A stretch of DNA of 64,000 nucleotides, from NCBI GenBank assembly GCA_937898625.1, contig CALEJF010000041.1, positions 1 to 64,000 on the forward strand, in the 5' to 3' direction. Under the pieces are notes generated by a model. The model was not told where the DNA came from, made no database searches, and was given only the letters and a program-made list of their open reading frames with translations. The translations under genes and the position numbers were made by a program. Source of the stretch: an uncultured Clostridia bacterium (lineage in GTDB: Bacteria > Bacillota > Clostridia > Oscillospirales > Acutalibacteraceae). Numbering within the stretch: the first letter of the stretch is position 1; each line of letters opens with the position of its first letter. Positions 27,314-37,704 of the stretch are shown piece by piece.

Positions 27314-28000
27314 TCAAAAAAGTGACACAAGCCACATAATCACAAACCAGATTGGCGGAATAATAAGTGCAGGTAGCATATTAAGTGTTTTAAGATTTTT
27401 AATCTCAAGGATTGCAAGACCTGATGATGCAATCAAGAACCCACCAACAACACTTATTTCGCACATAAGGTCAGGGCTCATAAACTCACCCAAAAATGTT
27501 GCAAGTAAGTAAATTGAACCTTGCCAACAGAAAAGCACAGGTGCAGCTAGGGCAATTCCAATGCCGTATGTAGAAGCAAGTACCATACTTGTTACAAAAT
27601 CAAGAGTAGCATTTGTAAAAAGGTAAGTGTGGTCGTTATTAAGTGCCGAATTAATGGGGCCAAGAATTGACAAACTGCCAATGCAGAAAAGCAGAATTGC
27701 AGTTGACAGACCTTTTCCTAACTCACTTTTACCTTTCTTTTCTGTCAAAGCGTTAAACCGCTTGTCCAAATCAATCATATTTCCAAAAAGTGAGCCCACA
27801 GCAAGACTTACAATAAAAAGCACGGGGTATTTACTGTTAGGCATGTTCTGCACAACAGAATTTATGCCGATACCTGCTGCCGCAAGTCCCATAGCATTCA
27901 TAAGACACTTTGTATATTTTTCTTTTATTCCTTTTTTCAACAAACTGCCAATTATACTGCCTGTGAGTATCGTTGCAGTATTAACTATTGTTCCTATCAT
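27314..28000 (-). CDS. DUF554 family membrane protein
   Basis: A 228-residue protein with about six to seven helices, starting with the family opening MIGTIVNTATILTGSIIGSL and containing NAMGLAAAGIGI and FLIASSGLAILEIK. DUF554 (YdfK-like) proteins are suspected transporters of unknown substrate. The ATG overlaps the mfd stop codon (ATGA), so translation is probably coupled to mfd. Confidence 0.93.
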   Translation of the reverse strand: MIGTIVNTATILTGSIIGSLLKKGIKEKYTKCLMNAMGLAAAGIGINSVVQNMPNSKYPVLFIVSLAVGSLFGNMIDLDKRFNALTEKKGKSELGKGLSTAILLFCIGSLSILGPINSALNNDHTYLFTNATLDFVTSMVLASTYGIGIALAAPVLFCWQGSIYLLATFLGEFMSPDLMCEISVVGGFLIASSGLAILEIKNLKTLNMLPALIIPPIWFVIMWLVSLF

Positions 28001-31000
28001 TGTCTGTCAACCCTCGTTCTTTCCACAGCCTCAAAAATCTCTTTCAATGTGTCAAGAGAATTCTGATTTGGAAGTTTCTTTACATTAATACTTTTTTTAC
28101 CACTTCCGGTAACACCAACACGCCCGCGAAGTATTGAAGAAATATCAAGCACCAGGGATGCGTTTATTTCCTCACAATACAAAGCGATAGTTTCGCCTCG
28201 TTGACCTATTTCATATATTCCAAGGCTTGATGCCGTGTTTCTGCAAAGGGAAACTTCAATAAGTCCCTCAACAGATGGTGGGACATCACCAAAACGGTCA
28301 CGCAATTCATCACGGACATCCTCAGCATCCTCAAATGTGCGTATATCTGCAATTCTACGATAAACAGTTAGTCTTTGAGAAAGTGCAGAAATATATTTGT
28401 CAGGAATGTGGGCATTGATTTGAAGGTCAATAAGACATTCTTTTTGCTTTGGCTTTTCACCTTTTTCCTGGCTTATGGCTTCACTTAAAAGTTTCATATA
28501 CATATCATAACCAACCGCAGCAAGGTGACCGTGTTGTTGTGCACCTAAAAGATTACCTGCTCCTCGGATTTCAAGGTCACGCATAGCAATTTTAAAACCG
28601 GAGCCGAATTCTGTATATTCACGGATTGCTTGTAATCGTTTGTATGCCACTTCCGATAAGTTTTTATCTCTCTTGTAGGTAAGATATGCACTTGCCCTAC
28701 GTGCACTTCTACCCACACGGCCACGCAATTGGTGCAATTGTGCGAGTCCAAGCTTGTCTGCGTCTTCAATAATCAATGTATTGGCATTTGGTACATCAAC
28801 ACCTGTTTCAATAATTGTTGTGCATACAAGGATGTCAATTTCGCCATTCATAAGGTCACGCCATATTTCACTTAATTCTTCCTCGTTCATTTTACCATGA
28901 GCAGTTTTAATTCTTGCCTCAGGTAGGTATTCCTGAATAGCAACTGCTACACCATCAATGGTTTCAACACGATTATGAAGAAAGTAAACCTGACCGCCAC
29001 GTCGAAGTTCTTTTTCCATAGCCTCGCAAAGCAAAGGCATATTATGTTCAACAACATAGGTCTGAACAGGAAAACGGTCGGACGGCGCTTCCTCTATAAC
29101 TGACATATCACGAATTCCCGACATTGCCATGTTAAGTGTTCTTGGAATAGGCGTAGCAGAAAGGGTAAGCACATCAACACCGGGGAACATCTCTTTTAAC
29201 TTTTCTTTTTGTGCAACACCAAAGCGCTGCTCTTCGTCTACAATTAAAAGACCTAAATCCTTAAATTTTACATTCTTTGAAATAAGGGAGTGTGTTCCAA
29301 CAACAATGTCGATAAATCCTGCGTTTATGCTCTTGATGATTTTTGCTCTTTGAGTAGGTGTGCGGAATCTGGAAAGCATTTCTGCTTCAATGGGAAAGCC
29401 CTCAAATCGTTTTAAAATTGTCTGATAATGCTGTAATGCAAGAATTGTGGTTGGTACAAGAATTGCACATTGTTTTCCGTCTGCAATACATTTGAAAACA
29501 GCACGAAGTGCAACCTCGGTCTTACCAAAACCAACATCACCGCAAAGAAGTCTGTCCATAGGATATGGCTTTTCCATATCATTTTTGATTTCATCAATAC
29601 TGCGGAGTTGGTCGCCTGTTTCTTCAAACGGGAATCTGCGTTCAAAGTCCATTTGCATATCAATATCAGGTGAGAATGCGTAACCCTCACTGTGGAGCCT
29701 CTGTGAATAAAGTTTAATGAGTTGGTCTGCCATATCTTTTACAGCAGTACGGACTTTATTTCTTGTCTTTTCCCAATCACTACCACCAAGACGATTAAGT
29801 TTTAGTGCTTTTCCGTCATCTTCGTGGGGACCAATATATTTTGATACCAAATCAAGTTGAGTAACAGGTACATAAAGTACATCACTTTTGGCGTACTTGA
29901 TTTTAATGTAGTCTTTTATGATTTTATTGGCTTCAAGTTGGGTAACGCCGTCAAAAATACCAATACCATGAACAGCATGGACAATATAATCACCTTTTTT
30001 CAACTCGTCGAGTGAGTGAATGGTATCTCTTGCTTTAAATCCGGTATTTCTTCTTTTTGTTTTTGACTGATAAACTTTTGAATATGTTATTACATACAGT
30101 TTTTCTCTTGGATATGAAAAACCTGAGGTTAAAGACCCGGCAAGTACACAGACAGCACCTTTTGGGAATTGTGCAGGAATAACTGGGAAATAAACTGATG
30201 TATAATCTTCGTCATTAAGTGCTTCAGCAAGATTCTTTGCACTTTTTTCAGTACCGGCAAAGATTGCAACTGTACTGTCCTTTGATACGATGTGTTGGAG
30301 GTCTTCAAGGAGTACATCAAGTTTTCCGTTCCATATGGGAAGAGTATTTCCATTAAAGGTAGTCAGACTTTTAACAGGTGTATCAAAACTTCCGCGGGCA
30401 AAATTATCAAAATAAGTTGCACCCAATTCCTGATATTTTTCAACCAATTCGTTAAAAGTAAGGCTGAATTTATCTAGCCCCTTACAAAGTGTTCCGTCCT
30501 CAACACAAGCCTTGATGTCCTCATATAAAAGTTTTTGTGATGCAGTCACTTTCTCCTTAATTCCTGCTGTTTCAAATGCAAAGAAGAGATAGTCCTTTGC
30601 ATAGTCAAAAAGTGTAGCAGGGGAGTAGATTAAAGGCAGATATTTGTCAGCAGAGCCAACTGATAAACCATTTTTAAGTCTATCAATATCATTGTAAAGT
30701 TTTTCACGGATAATTTCAGTTTTCTTGCCACGGATTGATGCGGAAAGTTTTTCTATCTGCTCAATTAATTCTTGTGTATTATCAATGACGATTTCCTTTG
30801 ACGGAGCAATTAAAATCTCGTCAATATTCACTGTTCTTCTCTGTGACACAATGTCAAAACGACACATTGTATCAACTGTGTCACCCCAAAGTTCAATTCT
30901 TACAGGCTCTTCATCGTCAGGTGAGAAGAAGTCAACAATACCACCACGGACAGAAAATTGCCCAACACCTTCAACTGCGTCAACTCTTGTGTAGCCTGCA

Positions 31001-31470
31001 CAGTTTAGGGATACAACAATGTTTTCAAGAGTGGTTTCTTCGTTTTTCTTCAGAAGAACTGATTTTTGTCTTAAAATTTCAGGTGGGATAGTGTATGAAA
31101 GAGCGCCTTCTGCACTTGCTACAACCACATCGCAACGATTATCAAGCATACGGCGTAAAACCTTGATTCTTTTTTGTTCATATTCGTAACTCTGCGAGTC
31201 TGTTGAGTAAAAGGAAAAACTACGGGCAGGGTAGTGGAGGGCGGAAACTCCAAAGGATGTTAAATCCTCGCAAAGTCGCACAGCAGTAGCATCGTCGGGC
31301 ACGACAACAAGGGCCTTTTTTTCAAGACCCCCCACTAATGCAGAAACGATATGTGCTTTCATTACAGGAATTAACCCTAAAACACCCTGTGGCAGAAAAC
31401 CTTTTTTTATACTGTTTTCAACGCCCTCATATTCTGCTGAATTTTTAATTGAATGTGTAAATGCTGACAT
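27997..31470 (-). CDS. mfd: Transcription-repair coupling factor Mfd
   Basis: A 1157-residue ATP-dependent translocase that removes stalled RNA polymerase and recruits UvrA. Order of parts: UvrB-like N-terminal region (residues ~1-330), CarD-like RNA-polymerase interaction domain (LKKGDYIVHAVHGIGIFDG, ~485-560), helicase lobe 1 with Walker A LLCGDVGFGKTEVALRA and DEEQ box LLIVDEEQRFGV, motif III TLSATPIPRTL, lobe 2 with the VHNRVETI-type and ETGVDVPNANT segments and the TRG, and a C-terminal UvrA-masking domain. It shares a probable operon with pth upstream and DUF554 downstream. Confidence 0.97.
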   Translation of the reverse strand: MSAFTHSIKNSAEYEGVENSIKKGFLPQGVLGLIPVMKAHIVSALVGGLEKKALVVVPDDATAVRLCEDLTSFGVSALHYPARSFSFYSTDSQSYEYEQKRIKVLRRMLDNRCDVVVASAEGALSYTIPPEILRQKSVLLKKNEETTLENIVVSLNCAGYTRVDAVEGVGQFSVRGGIVDFFSPDDEEPVRIELWGDTVDTMCRFDIVSQRRTVNIDEILIAPSKEIVIDNTQELIEQIEKLSASIRGKKTEIIREKLYNDIDRLKNGLSVGSADKYLPLIYSPATLFDYAKDYLFFAFETAGIKEKVTASQKLLYEDIKACVEDGTLCKGLDKFSLTFNELVEKYQELGATYFDNFARGSFDTPVKSLTTFNGNTLPIWNGKLDVLLEDLQHIVSKDSTVAIFAGTEKSAKNLAEALNDEDYTSVYFPVIPAQFPKGAVCVLAGSLTSGFSYPREKLYVITYSKVYQSKTKRRNTGFKARDTIHSLDELKKGDYIVHAVHGIGIFDGVTQLEANKIIKDYIKIKYAKSDVLYVPVTQLDLVSKYIGPHEDDGKALKLNRLGGSDWEKTRNKVRTAVKDMADQLIKLYSQRLHSEGYAFSPDIDMQMDFERRFPFEETGDQLRSIDEIKNDMEKPYPMDRLLCGDVGFGKTEVALRAVFKCIADGKQCAILVPTTILALQHYQTILKRFEGFPIEAEMLSRFRTPTQRAKIIKSINAGFIDIVVGTHSLISKNVKFKDLGLLIVDEEQRFGVAQKEKLKEMFPGVDVLTLSATPIPRTLNMAMSGIRDMSVIEEAPSDRFPVQTYVVEHNMPLLCEAMEKELRRGGQVYFLHNRVETIDGVAVAIQEYLPEARIKTAHGKMNEEELSEIWRDLMNGEIDILVCTTIIETGVDVPNANTLIIEDADKLGLAQLHQLRGRVGRSARRASAYLTYKRDKNLSEVAYKRLQAIREYTEFGSGFKIAMRDLEIRGAGNLLGAQQHGHLAAVGYDMYMKLLSEAISQEKGEKPKQKECLIDLQINAHIPDKYISALSQRLTVYRRIADIRTFEDAEDVRDELRDRFGDVPPSVEGLIEVSLCRNTASSLGIYEIGQRGETIALYCEEINASLVLDISSILRGRVGVTGSGKKSINVKKLPNQNSLDTLKEIFEAVERTRVDRQ

Positions 31471-31488
31471 AATTAATTACCTCTGTAA

Positions 31489-32100
31489 TTAACTGTTGTA
31501 TAAGTTCATAGCCTTTTCAGTCTGATTATCAAGCATTAGCTCAAGAGCTTTACAAGCATTTTCAAGTGCAGGCTCAAGTGCCTTTAACTCATCTTTTTTA
31601 AACTCCGAAATCACCCAATCAATAAGGTCATAGTCAGGATGTGGTTTTTTACCACAACCCAACTTGATTCTTGGAAACTGGTCGCTATTTAGGTGATAGA
31701 TTAAACTTTTAATTCCGTTGTGACCACCATCTGTGCCTTTTCTTCTGATACGGAGTTTGCCCACATCAAGGGATATATCATCATAAATTACAATAACTCT
31801 TTCAGCAGGGATTTTATAGAAGTTTGCACACTCTCTTATTGCCTCACCACTGTTATTCATAAAGGTCTGCGGTTTCATAACAATACAGCGGTGACCGTTT
31901 ATTTTAGTGTCACAGATAAGTGATTTGAATTTAAGTCTGTCAATTCTGAAATTAAGTTTTTGTGAAAGCATATCCAAGCACAAAAACCCCGAATTATGTC
32001 GTGTATAGGTGTATTTATTTCCCGGATTACCAAGCCCTACCACGATGAATTCAGGTGTGCCTACAGATACATCTGTTGTCTTTTTGAATCTGTTGAACAT
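31489..32100 (-). CDS. pth: Peptidyl-tRNA hydrolase
   Basis: A 203-residue Pth that frees tRNA from peptidyl-tRNA dropped by stalled ribosomes. Signatures: VVGLGNPGNKYTYTRHNSGF (catalytic His in RHN), KPQTFMNNSGEA and YDDISLDVGKLRIRRKG..GGHNG. A short N-terminal extension of ~17 residues precedes the usual start. The pth-mfd order is common in Firmicutes. Confidence 0.96.
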   Translation of the reverse strand: MFNRFKKTTDVSVGTPEFIVVGLGNPGNKYTYTRHNSGFLCLDMLSQKLNFRIDRLKFKSLICDTKINGHRCIVMKPQTFMNNSGEAIRECANFYKIPAERVIVIYDDISLDVGKLRIRRKGTDGGHNGIKSLIYHLNSDQFPRIKLGCGKKPHPDYDLIDWVISEFKKDELKALEPALENACKALELMLDNQTEKAMNLYNS

Positions 32101-32130
32101 ATTTGAGTTTTCCTTTGGAATTATATAGTT

Positions 32131-32811
32131 TTATTTCTTAAATCTATCTTTGTTGATTATTCGCCAATCAATAATGTTAACCTGTCTTGCTCTTGCAATA
32201 CCAAGTGAATCAGCAGGTACTTCTTCAGTAATTGTTGAACCTGCTGCTGTGTAAGCACCATCGCAAACTTTAACAGGTGCAACAAGGTTTGTGTTGCAAC
32301 CGATAAAGCAATCATCACCAATAACAGTACGGTGCTTATTTTTACCGTCATAATTAACAGTAACAGTGCCACAACCAAAGTTTACTCGTTTACCAACATC
32401 GGAGTCACCAACATAGGTAAGGTGGGAAACCTTTGTGCCCTCATCAATATTTGAGTTTTTAACTTCAACAAAGTTACCTAAATGAACCTTGTTGCCGATT
32501 ACTGAATTAGGTCTTATATGAACAAAAGGACCAATATCAGCCGAGTCCAGAACTTTTGACTGATAACATTGAACAGAATTGAGTTTAACCTCATTGCCAA
32601 TAACACTTTCCTTAATAAGTGTGTTTGGCCCAATAATGCAGTTTTCACCGATTACAACACCCGAAAAAAGCATTGTGTTGGGCATAATAACTGTACCCTT
32701 GCCGATAGTAACACCGTCTTCAATAACAACGCTCTGGTGGTAAGGAATTTCAACACCGTTTGCCTCATGCATTTCAATATTCTTCTGGTTCTGAATGTCT
32801 TTTTCTGTCAT
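32131..32811 (-). CDS. Stand-alone GlmU-type acetyltransferase (left-handed beta-helix)
   Basis: A 226-residue hexapeptide-repeat protein equal to the C-terminal half of GlmU, which acetylates glucosamine-1-phosphate. GlmU-specific features are kept: FVHIRPNSVIG, NFVEVKNS, the catalytic His in SHLTYVGDSDVG, GCGTVTVNYDGKNKH and GSTITEEVP. The uridylyltransferase half is absent, and no such gene is seen nearby, so either UTP transfer is done by a separate enzyme or this is a related acyltransferase. The start is ATG 32811, with AGAGG 7-8 bases upstream; an ATG at 32850 has no ribosome site. Confidence 0.85.
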   Translation of the reverse strand: MTEKDIQNQKNIEMHEANGVEIPYHQSVVIEDGVTIGKGTVIMPNTMLFSGVVIGENCIIGPNTLIKESVIGNEVKLNSVQCYQSKVLDSADIGPFVHIRPNSVIGNKVHLGNFVEVKNSNIDEGTKVSHLTYVGDSDVGKRVNFGCGTVTVNYDGKNKHRTVIGDDCFIGCNTNLVAPVKVCDGAYTAAGSTITEEVPADSLGIARARQVNIIDWRIINKDRFKK

Positions 32812-32902
32812 AAGGATACCTCTTTTTATTTTATCAATTAATTCTATCATAAAAATATATAGTTTTCAACTGTAAAATAAGACTGTTTTTACCATAAAAA
32901 CC

Positions 32903-32931
32903 TTGAAAAATCAAGGGCTAAATGCTATAAT
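32903..32931 (+). promoter_or_regulatory. Promoter of the recJ operon
   Basis: TTGAAA, 17-base spacer, TATAAT, about 50 bases before recJ. Confidence 0.72.
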
Positions 32932-32980
32932 GATAATTTAGAAAACTATGTAATTTTTTTGACGAAAGGGGAGAAGACTA

Positions 32981-35023
32981 ATGAGCCGAAAAAAGTGGTT
33001 AACTGCTCATATTGATAAAGAATTGGCAGCTCAGGTTGCTGAAAGTCATAGTCTTGACCCCTTTACTGCATTAATCCTTGTTTCCCGCGGAATTACCGAA
33101 TATGAAGATATTGAGGAATTCTTTGATAGCGATTTTTCTTTTTGTGACCCTTATCTTATTACGGATATGGAAAAGGCAGTAGAAAGAATAGAAAAAGCCA
33201 TTGAAAATTTTGAAAAGATTTGTGTTTTTGGTGACTATGATGCTGATGGTGTTACTGCTACGGCATTGATGTATTCCTATCTTTCTTCCCGTGGTGCCGA
33301 TGTAATGTACTATATTCCTGACAGGGTCAGCGAAGGCTACGGAATGAATTGTGGTGCAATTGATAAACTCAACGAACAAGGAGTAAAACTTATCATCACA
33401 GTTGATAACGGGATTTCAGCAATTGAAGAAATTGCTTATGCTAAAACTCTTGGTATAGAAACTGTTGTAACAGACCATCATCAGGTTGGAAATGCTCTGC
33501 CCGATGCAGTTGCGGTTGTTGACCCTCATAGACCTGATTGCAATCTCAATTTCAAGGATTGGGCGGGTGTAGGTGTTGCTTTTAAGGTTGTTTGCGGACT
33601 TGAAAAAGGCGACTATTCCGAGATTTTAAGTAATTATGCTGATATGATTGCTGTTGGTACTGTTGCCGATGTGGTTGACTTAAAGGATGAAAACCGTGCA
33701 ATTGTAAAATATGGTATCGCTAAAATCAATACTTGTCCCTGTAACGGAATTAATGCACTCCGTCAAGTGGCAGGAGTCAGCGAAAGAGCCTTGAATGCAG
33801 TTGGTGTCACTTATTCATTAGCACCCCGTATAAATGCAGCGGGAAGAATTGAATCTGCCGAAACTGCACTTAAACTTTTAATAAGCGATAGTCTTGCATC
33901 AGCCCTTGATATTGCTTTTCAGGTTGACGAGTGTAATCGTCAGCGTCACGAGTTTGAAAACGAAATTATGGAGGCAGCAGTTGCTCATATTGAAAGTAAC
34001 AGTCAACTTAAATATTCAAAAGTGATTGTTGTGTGTGGTGAAGGTTGGCATCACGGAGTAGTGGGAATTGTTGCCGCAAAGCTTGTTGAAAAATACGGAA
34101 AACCTGCTATTGTAATCACTTTTGATGGGGATGAAGGCACAGGCTCTGCTCGTAGTATTGACGGCTTTTCAGTTTACGATGCAATTAAATACTGTGACGA
34201 TTTACTTACCCATTTTGGCGGTCACACTATGGCTGCAGGTCTTGGCATTAAAAAAGAGAACATTAACGAATTTTTCTTAAAAATAAATGAATATGCAAAC
34301 AGTATAAATGATGTCACACCAACTTTGATGCTTGATTGCAAATTGAACCCTGCATATATTGACGCTTCATTGGTTGAATCCCTTGAAATGCTTGAGCCAT
34401 TTGGTGCAGGTAATGCTCAACCCTTATTCGGAATTTTTGGAGTAACAATAGATAATATTAAACCCGTTGGCGAGGGAAAACATTTAAGACTCACATTTTC
34501 AAAGGGGAATACACAGTTTGTTGCTATGAAATTCTCCACAACATTAAATGATTTTCCATTTGTAGAAAAAGATGTTGTTGACCTTGCTGTAAGAATTGAT
34601 AAAAACGAATTCAGAGGTGAAATTAAGGCCTCTGTTCAAATCAGGGATATGCGTTTTTCAGGTGTTGATGAAGATAATCTTTTTAAATCTCATTCTCTTT
34701 ATGAAAAATACAGACGAGGTGACAATTTAACACCACACGAGGCAAGATTTTTAACACCTGCAAGAGAATTCTTGTTGGGAGTTTATGGTTTATTAAAACA
34801 GTATAAAGTATGGAACTTTGATATTGAAACTTTAACTTACAGAGCAAAATGCCCTATTGAGAGATATTGCACAATGTTAGTATCCATTGATGTGCTTTGC
34901 GAATTAGGACTTATAAAAAAAGAAAATGGACAGATTGTTTTTGATGGTGATGGCAAAAAAACTGATTTAAACCAATCAAAAATCCTTAATAACCTGAATA
35001 GACTACAAGGGGGTGAACAGTAA
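32981..35023 (+). CDS. recJ: Single-stranded-DNA-specific exonuclease RecJ
   Basis: A 680-residue 5'-3' exonuclease of the DHH family, used in recombination and mismatch repair. Motifs: FGDYDADGVTATALM (motif I), VTDHHQVG (DHH), LAPRINAAGRIE and the DHHA1 part with FGGHTMAAGLGI and the OB-fold stretch that follows. The gene is somewhat longer than the E. coli enzyme through a C-terminal extension usual in Firmicutes. AAAGGGGAG precedes the ATG. The stop overlaps the relA start by one base. Confidence 0.96.
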   Translation: MSRKKWLTAHIDKELAAQVAESHSLDPFTALILVSRGITEYEDIEEFFDSDFSFCDPYLITDMEKAVERIEKAIENFEKICVFGDYDADGVTATALMYSYLSSRGADVMYYIPDRVSEGYGMNCGAIDKLNEQGVKLIITVDNGISAIEEIAYAKTLGIETVVTDHHQVGNALPDAVAVVDPHRPDCNLNFKDWAGVGVAFKVVCGLEKGDYSEILSNYADMIAVGTVADVVDLKDENRAIVKYGIAKINTCPCNGINALRQVAGVSERALNAVGVTYSLAPRINAAGRIESAETALKLLISDSLASALDIAFQVDECNRQRHEFENEIMEAAVAHIESNSQLKYSKVIVVCGEGWHHGVVGIVAAKLVEKYGKPAIVITFDGDEGTGSARSIDGFSVYDAIKYCDDLLTHFGGHTMAAGLGIKKENINEFFLKINEYANSINDVTPTLMLDCKLNPAYIDASLVESLEMLEPFGAGNAQPLFGIFGVTIDNIKPVGEGKHLRLTFSKGNTQFVAMKFSTTLNDFPFVEKDVVDLAVRIDKNEFRGEIKASVQIRDMRFSGVDEDNLFKSHSLYEKYRRGDNLTPHEARFLTPAREFLLGVYGLLKQYKVWNFDIETLTYRAKCPIERYCTMLVSIDVLCELGLIKKENGQIVFDGDGKKTDLNQSKILNNLNRLQGGEQ

Positions 35024-37218
35024 TGGTAGATGTTAATGTAAATGTTAATGAGCTTTATGGCAAATTGCGAGATAAAATAAAGGCAATTCATAGTGAAGAG
35101 GATATAAGACTCGTTGATAAGGCATTTAATACTGCAAACGAATACCACGGTGACCAAAAAAGAAAATCAGGCGAACCATATATTATTCATCCCATTGCTG
35201 TTTGCGGTATTCTTGTAGACCTGGGTATGGATTGTCAGTCCCTTGTAGCAGCACTTTTGCACGATGTTGTTGAAGATACAGAATATACTATTGAACAGTT
35301 GACAGCAGATTTTGGCGAGGAAGTAGCAGTATTAGTTGATGGTGTTACAAAACTCGGTAAAGTTCAGCTCAATTCAAGTGAAGCAAAGGAAGAACAGCAG
35401 GCAGAGAATATCCGTAAAATGCTTCTTGCTATGTCAAAGGATATCCGTGTTATTATCGTAAAACTTGCGGACCGTCTTCATAATATGCGAACACTTGAGT
35501 TTATGAATCCCCAGAAGCAAAGGGACAAAGCACTTGAAACTCTTGAGATTTTTGCACCGATTTCCCATCGACTGGGTATTCGTTCCGTAAAGGAAGAACT
35601 TGAGGACAGAGCAATCCGTTTTCTTGACCCTGTGGCATATGACGGAATTGAAGAGAATTTAAAAAAATCAAGTTCATCAGGAAACGATTTCCTTGAAAGT
35701 ATTAAAGAGAAAATTTCCGACAGAGTAAAACAGACTGTTCCCGATGCCCAAATCAGCGGACGAATAAAATCTGTTCACGGAATTTACCGTAAAATGTATA
35801 TGCAGGGCAAACAGTTTGATGAAATTTATGATATTTACGCTGTTCGTATTATCGTTGACAGTGTTATTGACTGTTATAACTGTTTGGGTATAATACACGA
35901 TATGTATAATCCTTTGCCAAATCGTTTTAAGGATTATATTTCAACACCAAAACCCAATATGTATCAGTCACTTCATACAACTGTGATTGGTAAAGAGGGA
36001 ACACCTTTTGAAGTGCAAATTAGAACATGGGAAATGCATCGTACTGCAGAATTCGGTATCGCAGCCCATTGGAAATATAAACTTGGTGTCACAGGTGGAA
36101 AAGAGAGCTTTGACCAGCGCCTTCAATGGATTCGCGAAATGCTTGAAGCACAGCAGGAGTCAGGGGATGCAAGAGAAATTGTTTCCTCAATTAAAACTGA
36201 CCTTATTACGGATGAGGTGTTTGTATATACACCAAAGGGCGATGTAATCAATGTGCCACAGGGCTCAACTGTTATTGACTTTGCCTACGCAATCCATTCT
36301 GCAGTTGGTAACAAAATGACAGGTGCCAAGGTTGACGGAAGAATTGTACCTATTGATTATGAAATTTCAACAGGTGAAATTGTTGAAATTCTTACTTCAT
36401 CACAGCAGGGCAAAGGACCGAGCAGGGACTGGCTTAATATTGTTAAAACAAGTCAGGCAAAGAGTAAAATTCGTTCTTGGTTCAAAAAGGAAAAACGCGA
36501 AGAAAACATCATAGAAGGTAAGGAAGAAATAGAAAGAGAGTTCAGAAGAAACTATATCCGTCTTTCTGATGAGGATTATCAGAAATTTATTAAAAAACTT
36601 GCTGAACGACAGAGAATGGAAAATATTGACGATTTCTACGCTGCAATTGGCTATGGTGGACTCTCAATCATTCGTTTAATGCCCTATATTAAAGAGGAAT
36701 ATCAAAAGAATTACGATAAGAGCAGAAATGAAATCAAGGTTATTCCCATCAAGGATAATTCTAAAAAGAATAAAGATGGAGTTACAGTTGAGGGTATTGA
36801 CAATTGCCTTATTAAATTCGCACAGTGTTGCAATCCTCTTCCGGGAGATAACATTATCGGGTTTATTACCCGTGGTCACGGCGTGTCAATCCATAAGAGG
36901 GATTGTACCAATGTTCCGAAGGATATTTCAAACTGTGCAGAGCCTGCTCGTTGGGTAAATGCGTATTGGAATCAGAATGTTAAAGAGGATTACAAGGCAA
37001 CTCTTCAACTTACATGTCTTTCCCGTGTGGGACTTATGGCTGATGTTGCTATGCAAGTAGCCAATATGCGAGTTAATATTACAAGTATCAGTACTCACGA
37101 TATGAAGGACGGCAGAGCTATTGTTGAACTTACTGTCAATGTCAGCGGTATTGACCATTTGAAGAACCTGATTTCCCGTATAGAAAAAGTTGACGGGGTA
37201 TTATCAGTTGAAAGATAA
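35023..37218 (+). CDS. relA: Bifunctional (p)ppGpp synthetase/hydrolase (RelA/SpoT family)
   Basis: A 731-residue stringent-response enzyme. Parts in order: HD hydrolase domain (HPIAVCGILVDLG, LLHDVVEDTEYT with the HD pair), synthetase domain (RFKDYISTPKPNMYQSLHTT), TGS domain (VFVYTPKGDVINVPQGSTV ... AYAIHSAVG), zinc-finger-like CC motif (FAQCCNPLPGDNIIGF) and an ACT domain at the end. Both catalytic centres look intact, so it should make and degrade (p)ppGpp. It lies in the recJ-rel-dtd order common in Clostridia. Confidence 0.97.
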   Translation: MVDVNVNVNELYGKLRDKIKAIHSEEDIRLVDKAFNTANEYHGDQKRKSGEPYIIHPIAVCGILVDLGMDCQSLVAALLHDVVEDTEYTIEQLTADFGEEVAVLVDGVTKLGKVQLNSSEAKEEQQAENIRKMLLAMSKDIRVIIVKLADRLHNMRTLEFMNPQKQRDKALETLEIFAPISHRLGIRSVKEELEDRAIRFLDPVAYDGIEENLKKSSSSGNDFLESIKEKISDRVKQTVPDAQISGRIKSVHGIYRKMYMQGKQFDEIYDIYAVRIIVDSVIDCYNCLGIIHDMYNPLPNRFKDYISTPKPNMYQSLHTTVIGKEGTPFEVQIRTWEMHRTAEFGIAAHWKYKLGVTGGKESFDQRLQWIREMLEAQQESGDAREIVSSIKTDLITDEVFVYTPKGDVINVPQGSTVIDFAYAIHSAVGNKMTGAKVDGRIVPIDYEISTGEIVEILTSSQQGKGPSRDWLNIVKTSQAKSKIRSWFKKEKREENIIEGKEEIEREFRRNYIRLSDEDYQKFIKKLAERQRMENIDDFYAAIGYGGLSIIRLMPYIKEEYQKNYDKSRNEIKVIPIKDNSKKNKDGVTVEGIDNCLIKFAQCCNPLPGDNIIGFITRGHGVSIHKRDCTNVPKDISNCAEPARWVNAYWNQNVKEDYKATLQLTCLSRVGLMADVAMQVANMRVNITSISTHDMKDGRAIVELTVNVSGIDHLKNLISRIEKVDGVLSVER

Positions 37219-37228
37219 GGAATAATTT

Positions 37229-37690
37229 ATGAAAGCAGTAATTCAAAGAGTATCAAAGGCAAGCGTAACCGTGGATGGTAAGCTTGTTTCAAAAATTGAC
37301 AAAGGCTATCTGATTTTATTAGGTGTAATGGATGATGATACAGAATATGATGCAGAAATCCTTGCTAAAAAGACATCAGCTCTTCGCGTTTTCGAGGACC
37401 AAGAGGGTAAAATGAACCTCGATATTCAAAATGTGGATGGAGAGATTTTAGCAGTTTCCCAATTCACACTCTGTGCAGATTTGAAAAAAGGTAACAGACC
37501 ATCCTTTGGTCACTCTGCACATCCTGACAGGGCAAATGAGTTGTACGAATACTTCTGCGACAAACTCATAGAAAATGGCGTTAAAAATGTAGAAAAAGGT
37601 GTTTTCGGGGCGGATATGAAGGTTGAGCTTTTAAATGACGGACCCGTGACAATCCTTTATGATTCAGAAATCTGGAGAAAAAATAGATAA
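37229..37690 (+). CDS. dtd: D-aminoacyl-tRNA deacylase
   Basis: A 153-residue Dtd that hydrolyses D-amino acids and glycine mischarged on tRNA. Signatures: MKAVIQRVSKASVTVDG, the SQFTLCADLKKGNRPSF active-site loop and the cross-subunit GVFGADMKVELLNDGPVTI motif (normally Gly-cisPro; Gly-Pro is present as DGPVT). It is located 10 bases after relA. Confidence 0.96.
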   Translation: MKAVIQRVSKASVTVDGKLVSKIDKGYLILLGVMDDDTEYDAEILAKKTSALRVFEDQEGKMNLDIQNVDGEILAVSQFTLCADLKKGNRPSFGHSAHPDRANELYEYFCDKLIENGVKNVEKGVFGADMKVELLNDGPVTILYDSEIWRKNR

Positions 37691-37704
37691 GGAAGTAAAA
37701 AGAT

